The notes beneath the pieces were generated by a model that worked only from the letters and a program-made list of their open reading frames with translations, had not been told where the DNA came from and made no database searches. A DNA stretch of 24,556 bases from positions 1-24,556 of the forward strand of contig URBH01000037.1 in NCBI GenBank assembly GCA_900546075.1, read 5' to 3'. Every line of letters begins with the position of its first letter. Position 1 is the stretch's first letter. This stretch comes from an uncultured Eubacteriales bacterium. Its GTDB lineage: Bacteria; Bacillota; Clostridia; Oscillospirales; Oscillospiraceae. Shown in pieces: positions 15,135 through 22,339 of this stretch. The translations under genes were made by a program, and so were the position numbers.

Positions 15135-16490
15135 TTATTCAGCTCTCGTGCCGAAGTTGACGGAGGTATCGCCCTGCTCGTTGGTGCCGAACTCGTAGTC
15201 CTTGCCGGGGAGCACGGCGTTCATCAGGATGCCCACCAGCGCGGCCACGGCCAGACCGGACAGGCTGATGGTCACGTCGCCGACGGGGATTACAATGGCG
15301 CCGTTGTAGGTCACGCCCACGGCCAGACCCATAATCATGGCGGCGACCAGCACGTTGCGGCTCTTGGTGAAGTCCACGTTGTTCTCAACCACGTTCCGCA
15401 CGCCCACGGCGGAGATCATGCCGTACAGCACCAGGCTCACGCCGCCCATGGTAGCGGCGGGCATGGCGACGATCAGCGCGGCAAACTTGGGGCAGAAGGA
15501 AAGGATGATGGCAAACAAAGCGGCCAGTCGGACGACCTTGGGATCATAGACCTTGGACAGCGCCAGAACGCCGGTGTTCTCGCCGTAGGTGGTGTTGGCC
15601 GGTGCGCCGAAGAGGGCGGCCACGGTGGTAGCCAGGCCGTCGCCCACCAGGGTGCGGTGCAGGCCGGGGTCAGCCACGTAATTCTTTTCCACGGTGGAGG
15701 AAATGGCGCAGATGTCGCCGATGTGCTCGACGACGGTTGCCAGGGAAATGGGGGCGATGGTGATAATGGCGGTCAGCAGCATACCGCTGTCAAAATCCTT
15801 GCCGAAGATGGAGAAGGCGGTGTTGCCCCAGATCACGGGCAGGCCGATCCAGTCGGCCTCGGCCACGGTCTTGGCAACGTTGGCACGGGCGGCGGGATCC
15901 ACGATCATGGCGAACAGGTAGGAGCCGAGAACACCCAGCAGAATGGGAACGATCTTCACCATGCCCTTGCCCCAGATGTTGCAGACCACAACGACCAGGA
16001 TCGCAACCAGGGCGACCCACCAGTTGCCGCGGCAGTTATTGATAGCGGAACCGGCCAGAGACAGGCCGATGCAGATGATGATGGGGCCGGTGACGATGGG
16101 CGGGAAGAAGCGCATGACCTTCTTCGCGCCGAAGAGCTTGAAGAAGAGCGCCAGAACCAGATATACAAGACCCGCCACGGCGACGCCGAAGCAGGAGTAG
16201 GTCAGCGGGATGTCCTGTCCGGAAGCGGTGGCCAGGCCGTAAGCACCCAGGAATGCGAAGGAGGAGCCCAGGAATGCGGGAACCTTCCGTCCGGTGATCA
16301 GGTGGAACAGCAGCGTGCCGAGACCGGCAAAGAGCAGGGTGGTGGATACGTTCAGTCCGGTGATTGCGGGAACCAGAACCGTTGCACCGAACATTGCGAA
16401 CAGGTGCTGTAAGCCCAGAACCAGCATTTTGGGGGTACCCAGAGTACTTGCGTCATAAACCGCGTCGGTATTCTTTTCGGGAGTAGCCAT
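15135..16490 (-). CDS. uraA: NCS2-family uracil (or xanthine) permease
   Basis: Integral membrane nucleobase symporter, 451 residues and mostly hydrophobic, consistent with the 14-segment NCS2 fold. Family segments: LGLQHLFAMFGATVLVPAITG, KVPAFLGSSFAFLGAY, VVEHIGDICA (its Glu matches the uracil-binding Glu of E. coli UraA) and APANTTYGENTGVLAL with the second substrate Glu. NTTYGENTGV favours uracil over purine bases, but specificity is not certain. The frame starts at 16499, but that ATG abuts the SD (AAAGGATG); ATG 16490 is the better start. It has its own promoter and a leader with a terminator-like hairpin, so it is likely controlled separately from the nucleoside operon. Confidence 0.9.
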   Translation of the reverse strand: MATPEKNTDAVYDASTLGTPKMLVLGLQHLFAMFGATVLVPAITGLNVSTTLLFAGLGTLLFHLITGRKVPAFLGSSFAFLGAYGLATASGQDIPLTYSCFGVAVAGLVYLVLALFFKLFGAKKVMRFFPPIVTGPIIICIGLSLAGSAINNCRGNWWVALVAILVVVVCNIWGKGMVKIVPILLGVLGSYLFAMIVDPAARANVAKTVAEADWIGLPVIWGNTAFSIFGKDFDSGMLLTAIITIAPISLATVVEHIGDICAISSTVEKNYVADPGLHRTLVGDGLATTVAALFGAPANTTYGENTGVLALSKVYDPKVVRLAALFAIILSFCPKFAALIVAMPAATMGGVSLVLYGMISAVGVRNVVENNVDFTKSRNVLVAAMIMGLAVGVTYNGAIVIPVGDVTISLSGLAVAALVGILMNAVLPGKDYEFGTNEQGDTSVNFGTRAE

Positions 16491-16534
16491 AAAAATCATC
16501 CTTTCTGTCTTTTGCGGGTTTTCGTGTTTTCATG

Positions 16535-16586
16535 AAAAAAGAGGCCCCAGGGTTGACCTAAGACCTCCTCTTCACACACTTCTGTG
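16535..16586 (-). promoter_or_regulatory. Attenuator-like leader of uraA
   Basis: Between promoter and gene, the transcript starts with a short CACA-GAAG-TGTG hairpin (16575-16586). Then comes a stem AAGAGG/CCTCTT (16567-16572 with 16539-16544) with inner pairing and a run of six T (complement of 16535-16540). This has the shape of a premature terminator about 45 nt upstream of the ATG. No known riboswitch or PyrR-loop consensus could be recognised. Confidence 0.6.
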
Positions 16587-16588
16587 AC

Positions 16589-16617
16589 AGTATACCTCTT
16601 TTTACCCCATATTGCAA
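16589..16617 (-). promoter_or_regulatory. Sigma-A-type promoter for uraA
   Basis: Minus strand: -35 TTGCAA (16612-16617), 17-bp spacer, -10 TATACT (16589-16594). It leaves a leader of about 90 nt before the uraA ATG at 16490. Confidence 0.82.
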
Positions 16618-16693
16618 GGAAATATCCCGGATCCTGCCTCCAAAATATGAACGATTTGTAAAGCGGTTTTTGTGGATTCTGCCATTTGGGCAG

Positions 16694-16724
16694 AAAACCG
16701 GGTCTCCCCTGTGAGGAGACCCGG
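16694..16724 (-). terminator. Intrinsic terminator of the nucleoside ABC operon
   Basis: A perfect 10-bp stem CCGGGTCTCC/GGAGACCCGG (16698-16707, 16715-16724) with a 7-nt loop, followed on the minus strand by TTTT. It lies 6 nt past the last permease stop. Confidence 0.88.
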
Positions 16725-16730
16725 AAAATG

Positions 16731-17675
16731 TTATCTGCTTCCTTTGTCGTAGGGGATGCCCTCGGCCTTGGGGGCGCGGGACTTCTTGGACGTAAACGCC
16801 AGCACCACCAGGGAAATGATGTACGGAAGCATATTGTACACCACGCTGGGGATGTTCATGTTCAGCAGGAAGTCAAAGCCGGAGTACACATTGCCCAGCG
16901 CCCGGCAGAAGCCGAACAGCAGCGCCGCCAGAGCGATTTTCAGGGGGTGCCATGCGCCGAAGATCATGACGGCCAGCGCCAGGAAGCCGAAGCCCGCCAC
17001 GCCGTTTTCAAACTTCCACACGCTGACGCCCGCGGTGATGTACACGATGCCGCCGAGGCCGCCCAGCAGTCCGGAGAGCAGCACGCCGGCATAGCGCATC
17101 TTGTAGACGTTGATGCCCACGGAGTCCGCCGCCTGGGGATGCTCGCCGCAGGCGCGCAGCCGCAGACCGAAGCGGGTCTTGTACAGCGCCACATAGGCGG
17201 CGATCAGGCACAGCACCGCCACCAGCATGAACCAGTTCAGCTCGAACCCGCCCACATGAACCAGCAGCAGATCCTTCGTGCGGGTGTAGGAGATGTCGGA
17301 GGATACGTCGTTGCCGCCGGAGGCCGCGGTGTTCATGGCCTTCACCGCCACGGTGGCCGCTGCGGTGGCCAGCATGTTCATGGCGGTGCCGGTGATGGTC
17401 TGGTCGGCCTTAAAGTTGATGGCCGCCACCGCAAGAAGCAAGGAAAATACCATGCCGAACAGGGCGCTGACGATGACGGTGGTAATCACCATAACCGGCG
17501 CGCCCACGGAGACCGGCATGAATTTCAGCACCAGCGCGCCGCCCAGGGCGCCGATGACCATGATGCCCTCCAGGCCGATGTTGATCACGCCGCTGCGCTC
17601 GGCAAAGCAGCCGCCCAGGGCGACCAGCATCAGAACGGACGCGAAGATCAAGGTGTATTGAATGAGCAGTGTCAT
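16731..17675 (-). CDS. Nucleoside ABC transporter permease 2 (NupQ/YufQ-like)
   Basis: Second membrane subunit of the BMP-type nucleoside importer, 314 residues. The N-terminal segment GGCFAERSGVINIGLEGIMVIGALGGAL is the hallmark of this permease subfamily; several further hydrophobic helices follow, including YALYKTRFGLRLRACGEHPQAADSVGIN-type coupling sequence (visible as FGLRLRACGEHPQAA), which contacts the ATPase. It overlaps the upstream permease by 4 nt (ATGA at 17672-17675) and ends just before a terminator. Substrate is inferred from the operon (BMP lipoprotein, nucleoside phosphorylase, deaminase nearby): purine and pyrimidine nucleosides. Confidence 0.9.
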   Translation of the reverse strand: MTLLIQYTLIFASVLMLVALGGCFAERSGVINIGLEGIMVIGALGGALVLKFMPVSVGAPVMVITTVIVSALFGMVFSLLLAVAAINFKADQTITGTAMNMLATAAATVAVKAMNTAASGGNDVSSDISYTRTKDLLLVHVGGFELNWFMLVAVLCLIAAYVALYKTRFGLRLRACGEHPQAADSVGINVYKMRYAGVLLSGLLGGLGGIVYITAGVSVWKFENGVAGFGFLALAVMIFGAWHPLKIALAALLFGFCRALGNVYSGFDFLLNMNIPSVVYNMLPYIISLVVLAFTSKKSRAPKAEGIPYDKGSR

Positions 17676-18811
17676 CTGTCCTCGCCCCCTTCCTGAATTT
17701 GCGCGGCCTTGGCGGCGTTCCGCTCATCGGCCTTCCGCAGCCGGGTCTGGATGAAATACTTGAAGAAGCCCACAAAGGCGCACAGATAGATGATCAGCGC
17801 GGAGATCAGGCTGGAGATCTGGGAGCAGTAGACCTGCAAATCCACGTTGCCGCCGCCTGTGGTGATGTACTGGATGAAGAACGCGGACAGGATGGAACCC
17901 AGGGGACTCAGACCACCCAGGAACGCCACGGCGATGCCGTTGAAGCCCATGCCGGGGACGGAGGAAATGGTGGTCTCCCAGTCCTCGATGCCGGTGAGGT
18001 ACAATAGTCCCGCGCCAAAGCCCGCCAGGGCGCCCGCAATGACCATGGTGAGGATGATGTTCCGGTTTTCCTTCATGCCGCAGTATTTGGCGGCGTTGTA
18101 GTTGCTGCCGGTGGCCTTCAGCTCGTAGCCGAATTTGGTCTTGTTCAGAACCACCCACACCAGCACCGCCGTCAGCACCGCGAGAGGAATGGCGATGGTG
18201 ACGCTCTTCTCGTTGTTGAAGAGCTTTTCCAGCCCCAGACTGGGGATGAGTGCGCCGGGGTTGGTGGACTGGAGGGTCTTGGTATAGGGACTGGTGGGAT
18301 TTTTCACCGTACCCAGCACCAGGTTGGTCAGATACAGGGTGATCCAGTTGAGCATGATGCCGGAAATGACCACGTTGACATTGAACAGCGTCCGCAGCAC
18401 GCCCGCCAGCATACCCAGCAGCGCGCCCGCCAGCATACCCAGAAGGATGCAGACGTACCAGGGCAGATTCCACGCCAGCGCGGCATACAGCGCGGCGCAT
18501 GCGCCGGCACAGTACTGACCCGCCGCGCCGATATTGAACATGCCCACCTTGTAGGCGAACAGGACGGACAGGGCGCACAGCAGCAGCGGCGCCGTGCGCA
18601 CCAGCGCCTGGCCGAAATACTTGAGCTTCAGTGCGCCGGGGAAGCGCAGGAAGCTCTTCATCACCGCCACGATCGCTTCAAACGCGCCGCTGGGTTCGAT
18701 GATCAGCAGCACCACATATCCCACGATCAGGCCGCCCAGAATGCACACCAGGGAGGCAAGCAGCGTCTGGAAGCCGTCCTTGCGGATGAGGGATTCACGT
18801 TCTTTTTTCAC
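17672..18811 (-). CDS. Nucleoside ABC transporter permease 1 (NupP/YufP-like)
   Basis: First membrane subunit of the importer, 379 residues with about eight to ten hydrophobic segments. The N-terminus KKERESLIRKDGFQTL is cytoplasmic; family segments include VLFAYKVGMFNIGAAGQYCAG and the coupling-helix region NKTKFGYELKATGSNYNAAKYCGM. The C-terminus is charged (RLRKADERNAAKAAQIQEGG). The start is a GTG overlapping the ATPase stop (GTGA at 18808-18811), with AAGGAGG ten bases upstream. Both junctions overlap, so the ATPase and two permeases are co-translated. Confidence 0.9.
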   Translation of the reverse strand: MKKERESLIRKDGFQTLLASLVCILGGLIVGYVVLLIIEPSGAFEAIVAVMKSFLRFPGALKLKYFGQALVRTAPLLLCALSVLFAYKVGMFNIGAAGQYCAGACAALYAALAWNLPWYVCILLGMLAGALLGMLAGVLRTLFNVNVVISGIMLNWITLYLTNLVLGTVKNPTSPYTKTLQSTNPGALIPSLGLEKLFNNEKSVTIAIPLAVLTAVLVWVVLNKTKFGYELKATGSNYNAAKYCGMKENRNIILTMVIAGALAGFGAGLLYLTGIEDWETTISSVPGMGFNGIAVAFLGGLSPLGSILSAFFIQYITTGGGNVDLQVYCSQISSLISALIIYLCAFVGFFKYFIQTRLRKADERNAAKAAQIQEGGEDR

Positions 18812-20349
18812 TGCTTCTTCGCCTCCTTCTTTGCACCGGCCATGTACAGGCCCAGCTCTTCCACGGTGGTCTTCTTGGGGTCAAGCTCGCCCACGATCTC
18901 GCCCTCGTACATGACGAGGATGCGGTCGGACACCGTCATGACCTCGTCCAGCTCCAAGGATACCAGCAGCACCGCCTTGCCCGCGTCCCGCTGGGCGACG
19001 ATCTGCTTGTGGATGTACTCAATCGCGCCCACGTCCAGACCCCGGGTGGGCTGCACGGCGATGAGCAGCTGGGGATCCTTGTCGATCTCCCGGGCGATGA
19101 TGGCCTTCTGCTGGTTGCCGCCGGACATGGAGCGGGCAATGGTGACAGGCCCCTGACCGGAACGGACGTCGTACTGCCCGATCAGCCGCTCGGCATAGGC
19201 GCGGATGTTCTTCCGGCGGAGGAAGCCGAATTTGTCGGTGAACTCCGGCTCAAAATACCGCTGCAGGATCATGTTGTCTTCCAGGGTGTAGTCCAGCACC
19301 AGGCCGTGCTTGTGGCGATCCTCCGGAATGTGGCTCATGCCCAGGGTGCTGCGCCGGCGGATGGGGGCGTGGGTGATGTCCACGCCGCACATGGTGATTG
19401 TGCCGCCGGACGCGGGTTCCAGACCGGATATGGCATATACCAGCTCACTCTGGCCGTTGCCGTCAATGCCCGCGACGCAGACGATTTCCCCCGCGTGTAC
19501 CTGGAAGCTCACGTCCTTGACCGCGTTGTTCTTGTGGACCTTGGAGGGGACGGTGAGGTTCTTCACATCCAGAACCACCTCGCCCGGGTGCGCCTCGCCC
19601 TTGGTGACCGCAAATTCCACGTCCCGGCCCACCATCATCCGGGACAGCTCTGCCTTGGTGGTGTCCGCGATGTTCACGGTGCCGATGTACTTGCCCTTGC
19701 GCAGGACGGAGCAGCGGTCAGCCACCGCCATGATCTCGTTGAGCTTGTGGGAGATGAAGAGAATGGACTTTCCTTCCGCCGCGAGATTGCGCATGATTTG
19801 CAGCAGCTCCTGAATCTCCTGGGGGGTCAGCACGGCGGTGGGTTCGTCGAAAATCAGAATTTCGTTGTCCCGGTAGAGCATTTTCAGGATTTCCGTCCGC
19901 TGCTGCATACCGACGGAAATGTCCTCGATCAGGGCGTCGGGGTCGACCCGCAGGCCGTATTTCTCCGACAGCGCCATGACCTTTTCCCGGGCGCGGGCGC
20001 GCTGAAGAATGCCGTGCTTCGTATCCTCGTCGCCCAGGATGATGTTATCCAGCACGGAGAAGCACTCCACCAGCTTGAAGTGCTGGTGAACCATGCCGAT
20101 GCCCAGGGCATTGGCGTCGTTGGGGTTGTTGATCCTGACCTCCACGCCGTCCTTTTTGATCACGCCCTCCTCGGCCTGGTAAAGGCCGAACAGAACGCTC
20201 ATCAGCGTGGATTTTCCGGCGCCGTTTTCCCCCAGCAGGGCGTGAATTTCGCCCTTTTTCAGCTGGAGCGTAACGTTGTCGTTTGCGATGATACCGGGGA
20301 AGCGCTTCGTAATGTTTACCATTTCGATTGCGTAAGGTACATCCTGCAA
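18808..20349 (-). CDS. Nucleoside ABC transporter ATPase with two ATP-binding domains (NupO/YufO-like)
   Basis: Energises the importer; 513 residues containing two fused nucleotide-binding domains, as usual for the ribose/nucleoside (MglA/RbsA-like) class. Domain 1 has Walker A GENGAGKST, signature DISVGMQQR and Walker B ILIFDEPTA. Domain 2 has a degenerate Walker A (GIDGNGQSEL), signature RSMSGGNQQKA, and a Walker B LLIAVQPTRGLD where Gln replaces the catalytic Glu, so only one site is probably fully active, a known trait of the class. The frame opens at 20391, but TTG at 20349 is the likely start: AGGAGG lies eight bases upstream and the protein then reads MQDVPYAIEMVNITKRFPG. Confidence 0.92.
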   Translation of the reverse strand: MQDVPYAIEMVNITKRFPGIIANDNVTLQLKKGEIHALLGENGAGKSTLMSVLFGLYQAEEGVIKKDGVEVRINNPNDANALGIGMVHQHFKLVECFSVLDNIILGDEDTKHGILQRARAREKVMALSEKYGLRVDPDALIEDISVGMQQRTEILKMLYRDNEILIFDEPTAVLTPQEIQELLQIMRNLAAEGKSILFISHKLNEIMAVADRCSVLRKGKYIGTVNIADTTKAELSRMMVGRDVEFAVTKGEAHPGEVVLDVKNLTVPSKVHKNNAVKDVSFQVHAGEIVCVAGIDGNGQSELVYAISGLEPASGGTITMCGVDITHAPIRRRSTLGMSHIPEDRHKHGLVLDYTLEDNMILQRYFEPEFTDKFGFLRRKNIRAYAERLIGQYDVRSGQGPVTIARSMSGGNQQKAIIAREIDKDPQLLIAVQPTRGLDVGAIEYIHKQIVAQRDAGKAVLLVSLELDEVMTVSDRILVMYEGEIVGELDPKKTTVEELGLYMAGAKKEAKKQ

Positions 20350-20412
20350 TCCAATTACCTCCTTTTCGTTCCCGGCGGGGCAGCGGCGCAATTCGCCCCC
20401 TTGCTTCCGCCG

Positions 20413-20455
20413 CCGTCCGGCAATCCATCATGGGAGGGCTGCCGCTGCCGGACGG
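20413..20455 (-). repeat. Inverted repeat in the leader of the ABC transporter operon
   Basis: A perfect 10-bp stem CCGTCCGGCA/TGCCGGACGG (20413-20422, 20446-20455) encloses 23 nt, between the promoter at 20481-20509 and the TTG start at 20349. No T-run follows, so it is not a terminator. It may be an mRNA-stabilising, RNA-binding or ligand-sensing leader element; no known class is recognised. Confidence 0.6.
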
Positions 20456-20480
20456 TTCTAAACTTGTGCGTTGCTTTTTT

Positions 20481-20509
20481 ATTATACACGACCTATCGTC
20501 AGATTTCAA
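20481..20509 (-). promoter_or_regulatory. Sigma-A-type promoter for the ATPase-permease genes
   Basis: Minus strand: -35 TTGAAA (20504-20509), 17-bp spacer, perfect -10 TATAAT (20481-20486). It lies downstream of the lipoprotein terminator, so the binding protein and the ATPase/permeases appear to be separate transcripts. The leader is about 125 nt. Confidence 0.85.
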
Positions 20510-20542
20510 ATAAAATCCGTGGAAAACGGGAAATTTTTTGGT

Positions 20543-20577
20543 AAAAAAAGAGAACGGGCAGCTTGCCCGTTCTCTTT
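20543..20577 (-). terminator. Intrinsic terminator of the nucleoside-binding lipoprotein gene
   Basis: A perfect 14-bp stem (20547-20560 with 20564-20577, loop GCT) followed on the minus strand by a T-run (complement of 20543-20549). It lies 17 nt past the stop. Confidence 0.92.
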
Positions 20578-20594
20578 GCGGATGGAATGGGGAA

Positions 20595-21773
20595 TTACTT
20601 CAGGTTGCCCAGCCAGGACACGTTAACGTTGGTGGTGGCAGGCTCGGCGGAGGTGTCGTTGGAGACGGTGATGGTGCCGTCGAACATACCCTTCACCAGA
20701 GCGGCGTAGTCGTCCTTGGTGAAGCCGTCGCCGAACTGCGTGGTCTCGGCCAGCTGCACGTAGTTGGCGGAGGGATCGTCGCCGGATACCAGACCCAGAG
20801 TCACGATCTTGCCGGCGTAGTCAGCCCATTTGCCGCCCACGATGATGTCGGTCAGAGCATTGATCGTGGTGGGACGCAGACCCTTGGTGGCGGAGGTCAC
20901 GGTCATGCCCTCGCCGTAGTCGCCGTCGATGATGGCCTTCTGGTCAACGTCAACACCGATGACCTTGCCGCCGGCCTTCTTGGCAGCCTCAGCAGCGGAG
21001 GTGTAGATGCCGCCGCCGCAGGCGAAGACGATCTGGGTGCCGTCGGCATACCAGGTGTCCATAACGGCGGTGATGTCGGCGTCGCCGTAGAACTGGTTGC
21101 CGTAAGCGTACTTCATGTCGACGGTGATGCCCAGCTCCTTGGCAGCGGCGTCAACGCCCTGCACGTAGCCGTAGCCAAAACGGATAACGGCGGGAACGGC
21201 CATGCCGCCCAGGAAGCCCAGCTTGGTGTAGCCCAGCTTGACAGCGGCGTAACCGGCCATGTAGCCGGACAGCTCTTCCTGGTAGATGGCGCAGTAGACG
21301 TTGCTCAGGTCAACGTAGTCCTCCAGCTTCCAGTTGTCGGGGTTGTAGTCATAGCTCTCGCCCTTGTTGGCAACGGCGGTCTCCAGCAGGTCGCCCTTGG
21401 CCACGTCCAGCGCGACGAACTTCACGTCGGGATAGTTGGGAGCAACATCCACGATGGTGCCGCCGAAAGCATAGCCGGGCATCACGATGACGTTGTAGCC
21501 CTCAGCGATGGCCAGCTCCACGGAAGCCACACGGCCGGCGGTATCGTTGCTGGTGGGCTTATAGTACTTGGTTTCCACATTGTTGTCCTTACCGAAGGCA
21601 ACGACGGCTTCCCAGGTGGTCTGGTTGAAGGACTGGTCGGTGATATCACCGTAGTCGGTAACCATGGCGACCTTGTAGTCGGAAGCCTTGGCCTTGGTGG
21701 TGCTGCCGGAGCCGCAGGCGACCAGAGTCAGGGACAGCGCCAGAACCAGCAGCAGAGCCAGAATCTTTTTCAT
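20595..21773 (-). CDS. BMP-family nucleoside-binding lipoprotein (PnrA/NupN-like)
   Basis: Extracellular substrate-binding lipoprotein of the nucleoside ABC importer, 392 residues. The signal peptide MKKILALLLVLALSLTLVAC ends in a lipobox with Cys20. The mature part shows the BMP pattern: VAMVTDYGDITDQSFNQTTWEA, with an Asp-X-X-Phe-Asn nucleoside-contact region, then NVIVMPGYAFGG and the later ACGGGIYTSAAEAAKKAGGKVIG-type segment (visible as IVFACGGGIYTSAA). The frame is open to 21839, but ATG 21773 has GGAGG at 21783-21787 and starts the signal peptide. A strong terminator separates it from the ATPase, allowing higher lipoprotein levels, as often seen for binding proteins. Confidence 0.93.
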   Translation of the reverse strand: MKKILALLLVLALSLTLVACGSGSTTKAKASDYKVAMVTDYGDITDQSFNQTTWEAVVAFGKDNNVETKYYKPTSNDTAGRVASVELAIAEGYNVIVMPGYAFGGTIVDVAPNYPDVKFVALDVAKGDLLETAVANKGESYDYNPDNWKLEDYVDLSNVYCAIYQEELSGYMAGYAAVKLGYTKLGFLGGMAVPAVIRFGYGYVQGVDAAAKELGITVDMKYAYGNQFYGDADITAVMDTWYADGTQIVFACGGGIYTSAAEAAKKAGGKVIGVDVDQKAIIDGDYGEGMTVTSATKGLRPTTINALTDIIVGGKWADYAGKIVTLGLVSGDDPSANYVQLAETTQFGDGFTKDDYAALVKGMFDGTITVSNDTSAEPATTNVNVSWLGNLK

Positions 21774-21827
21774 GATTGCATTCCTCCATAATATTCTATT
21801 TTTTGCAGTGTACAGAACACCGATAAT

Positions 21828-21856
21828 ATTGTCGCACATTCCTAAGAAAAAATCAA
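21828..21856 (-). promoter_or_regulatory. Probable promoter for the nucleoside-binding lipoprotein gene
   Basis: Minus strand: -35 TTGATT (21851-21856), 17-bp spacer, -10 GACAAT (21828-21833), about 55 bp upstream of the ATG. The -10 is weak, and no terminator was found after cdd, so readthrough from cdd is also possible. Confidence 0.55.
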
Positions 21857-21911
21857 CATATTTTCCATGTTTCTCCCGGCTTTTTCAGAAGTTCTTCCCA
21901 GGGCATCCACG

Positions 21912-22322
21912 TCAGGCGTGCATGTGTTTCTGAGCGGAGAAGCTGAAGGGCAGGATCTCGGCCAGGGTGTGGGCTTCGCAGCCCTCCGGCGTAATCATGT
22001 AGATGAGAAAATCGTCGCCGCAGAATTCCCGCATCACCTGACGGCACACGCCGCAGGGCGGGAACGCCCCGGTGATGACGCCGTCCTTGCCGCCGCACAC
22101 GGCGATGGCAGCAAAGTCCCGGTGGCCGTCGTAGACCGCCTTGAAGAAGGCGGTGCGCTCGGCGCAGACCGTGGGGCTGTAGGACGCGTTTTCGATGTTG
22201 CAGCCCTGATACACCGTCCCGTCGGCGCACAGCAGCGCCGCGCCCACCTGATAGCCGGAGTAGGGGACGTAGGCATGGGTCATGGCCTCTCTGGCAAGCG
22301 CACACAGTTTTTCGGGTGTCAT
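21912..22322 (-). CDS. cdd: Cytidine deaminase
   Basis: Zinc enzyme deaminating cytidine and deoxycytidine to uridine forms; 136 residues, the normal size of the homotetrameric class. The zinc site is complete: Cys53 and catalytic Glu55 in PTVCAERTAFF, and Cys90/Cys93 in PPCGVCRQV. The nucleoside-binding segment YVPYSGYQVGAALL and GCNIENASYSPTVC are canonical. AGGAGG six bases upstream fixes ATG 22322; the longer frame to 22382 overlaps deoB. It begins 17 nt after the deoB stop, so the two are one operon for nucleoside catabolism and salvage. Confidence 0.96.
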   Translation of the reverse strand: MTPEKLCALAREAMTHAYVPYSGYQVGAALLCADGTVYQGCNIENASYSPTVCAERTAFFKAVYDGHRDFAAIAVCGGKDGVITGAFPPCGVCRQVMREFCGDDFLIYMITPEGCEAHTLAEILPFSFSAQKHMHA

Positions 22323-22339
22323 AGTTCGCCTCCTGATAC

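Noticed and set aside
20350..20480. Purine (G-box) riboswitch ahead of the nucleoside transporter genes
   Set aside because: The conserved core of the purine aptamer was not found; only one strong stem without the three-way junction consensus is visible.
18936..20544. Plus-strand frames over the ABC ATPase gene (up to 511 codons)
   Set aside because: Antisense to a complete two-domain ATPase; no motif or initiation signal.
21853..21911. Short frame after cdd reading MPWEELLKKPGETWKIC
   Set aside because: Only 17 codons and no clear ribosome binding site; could be a gene remnant, but the evidence is insufficient to annotate.
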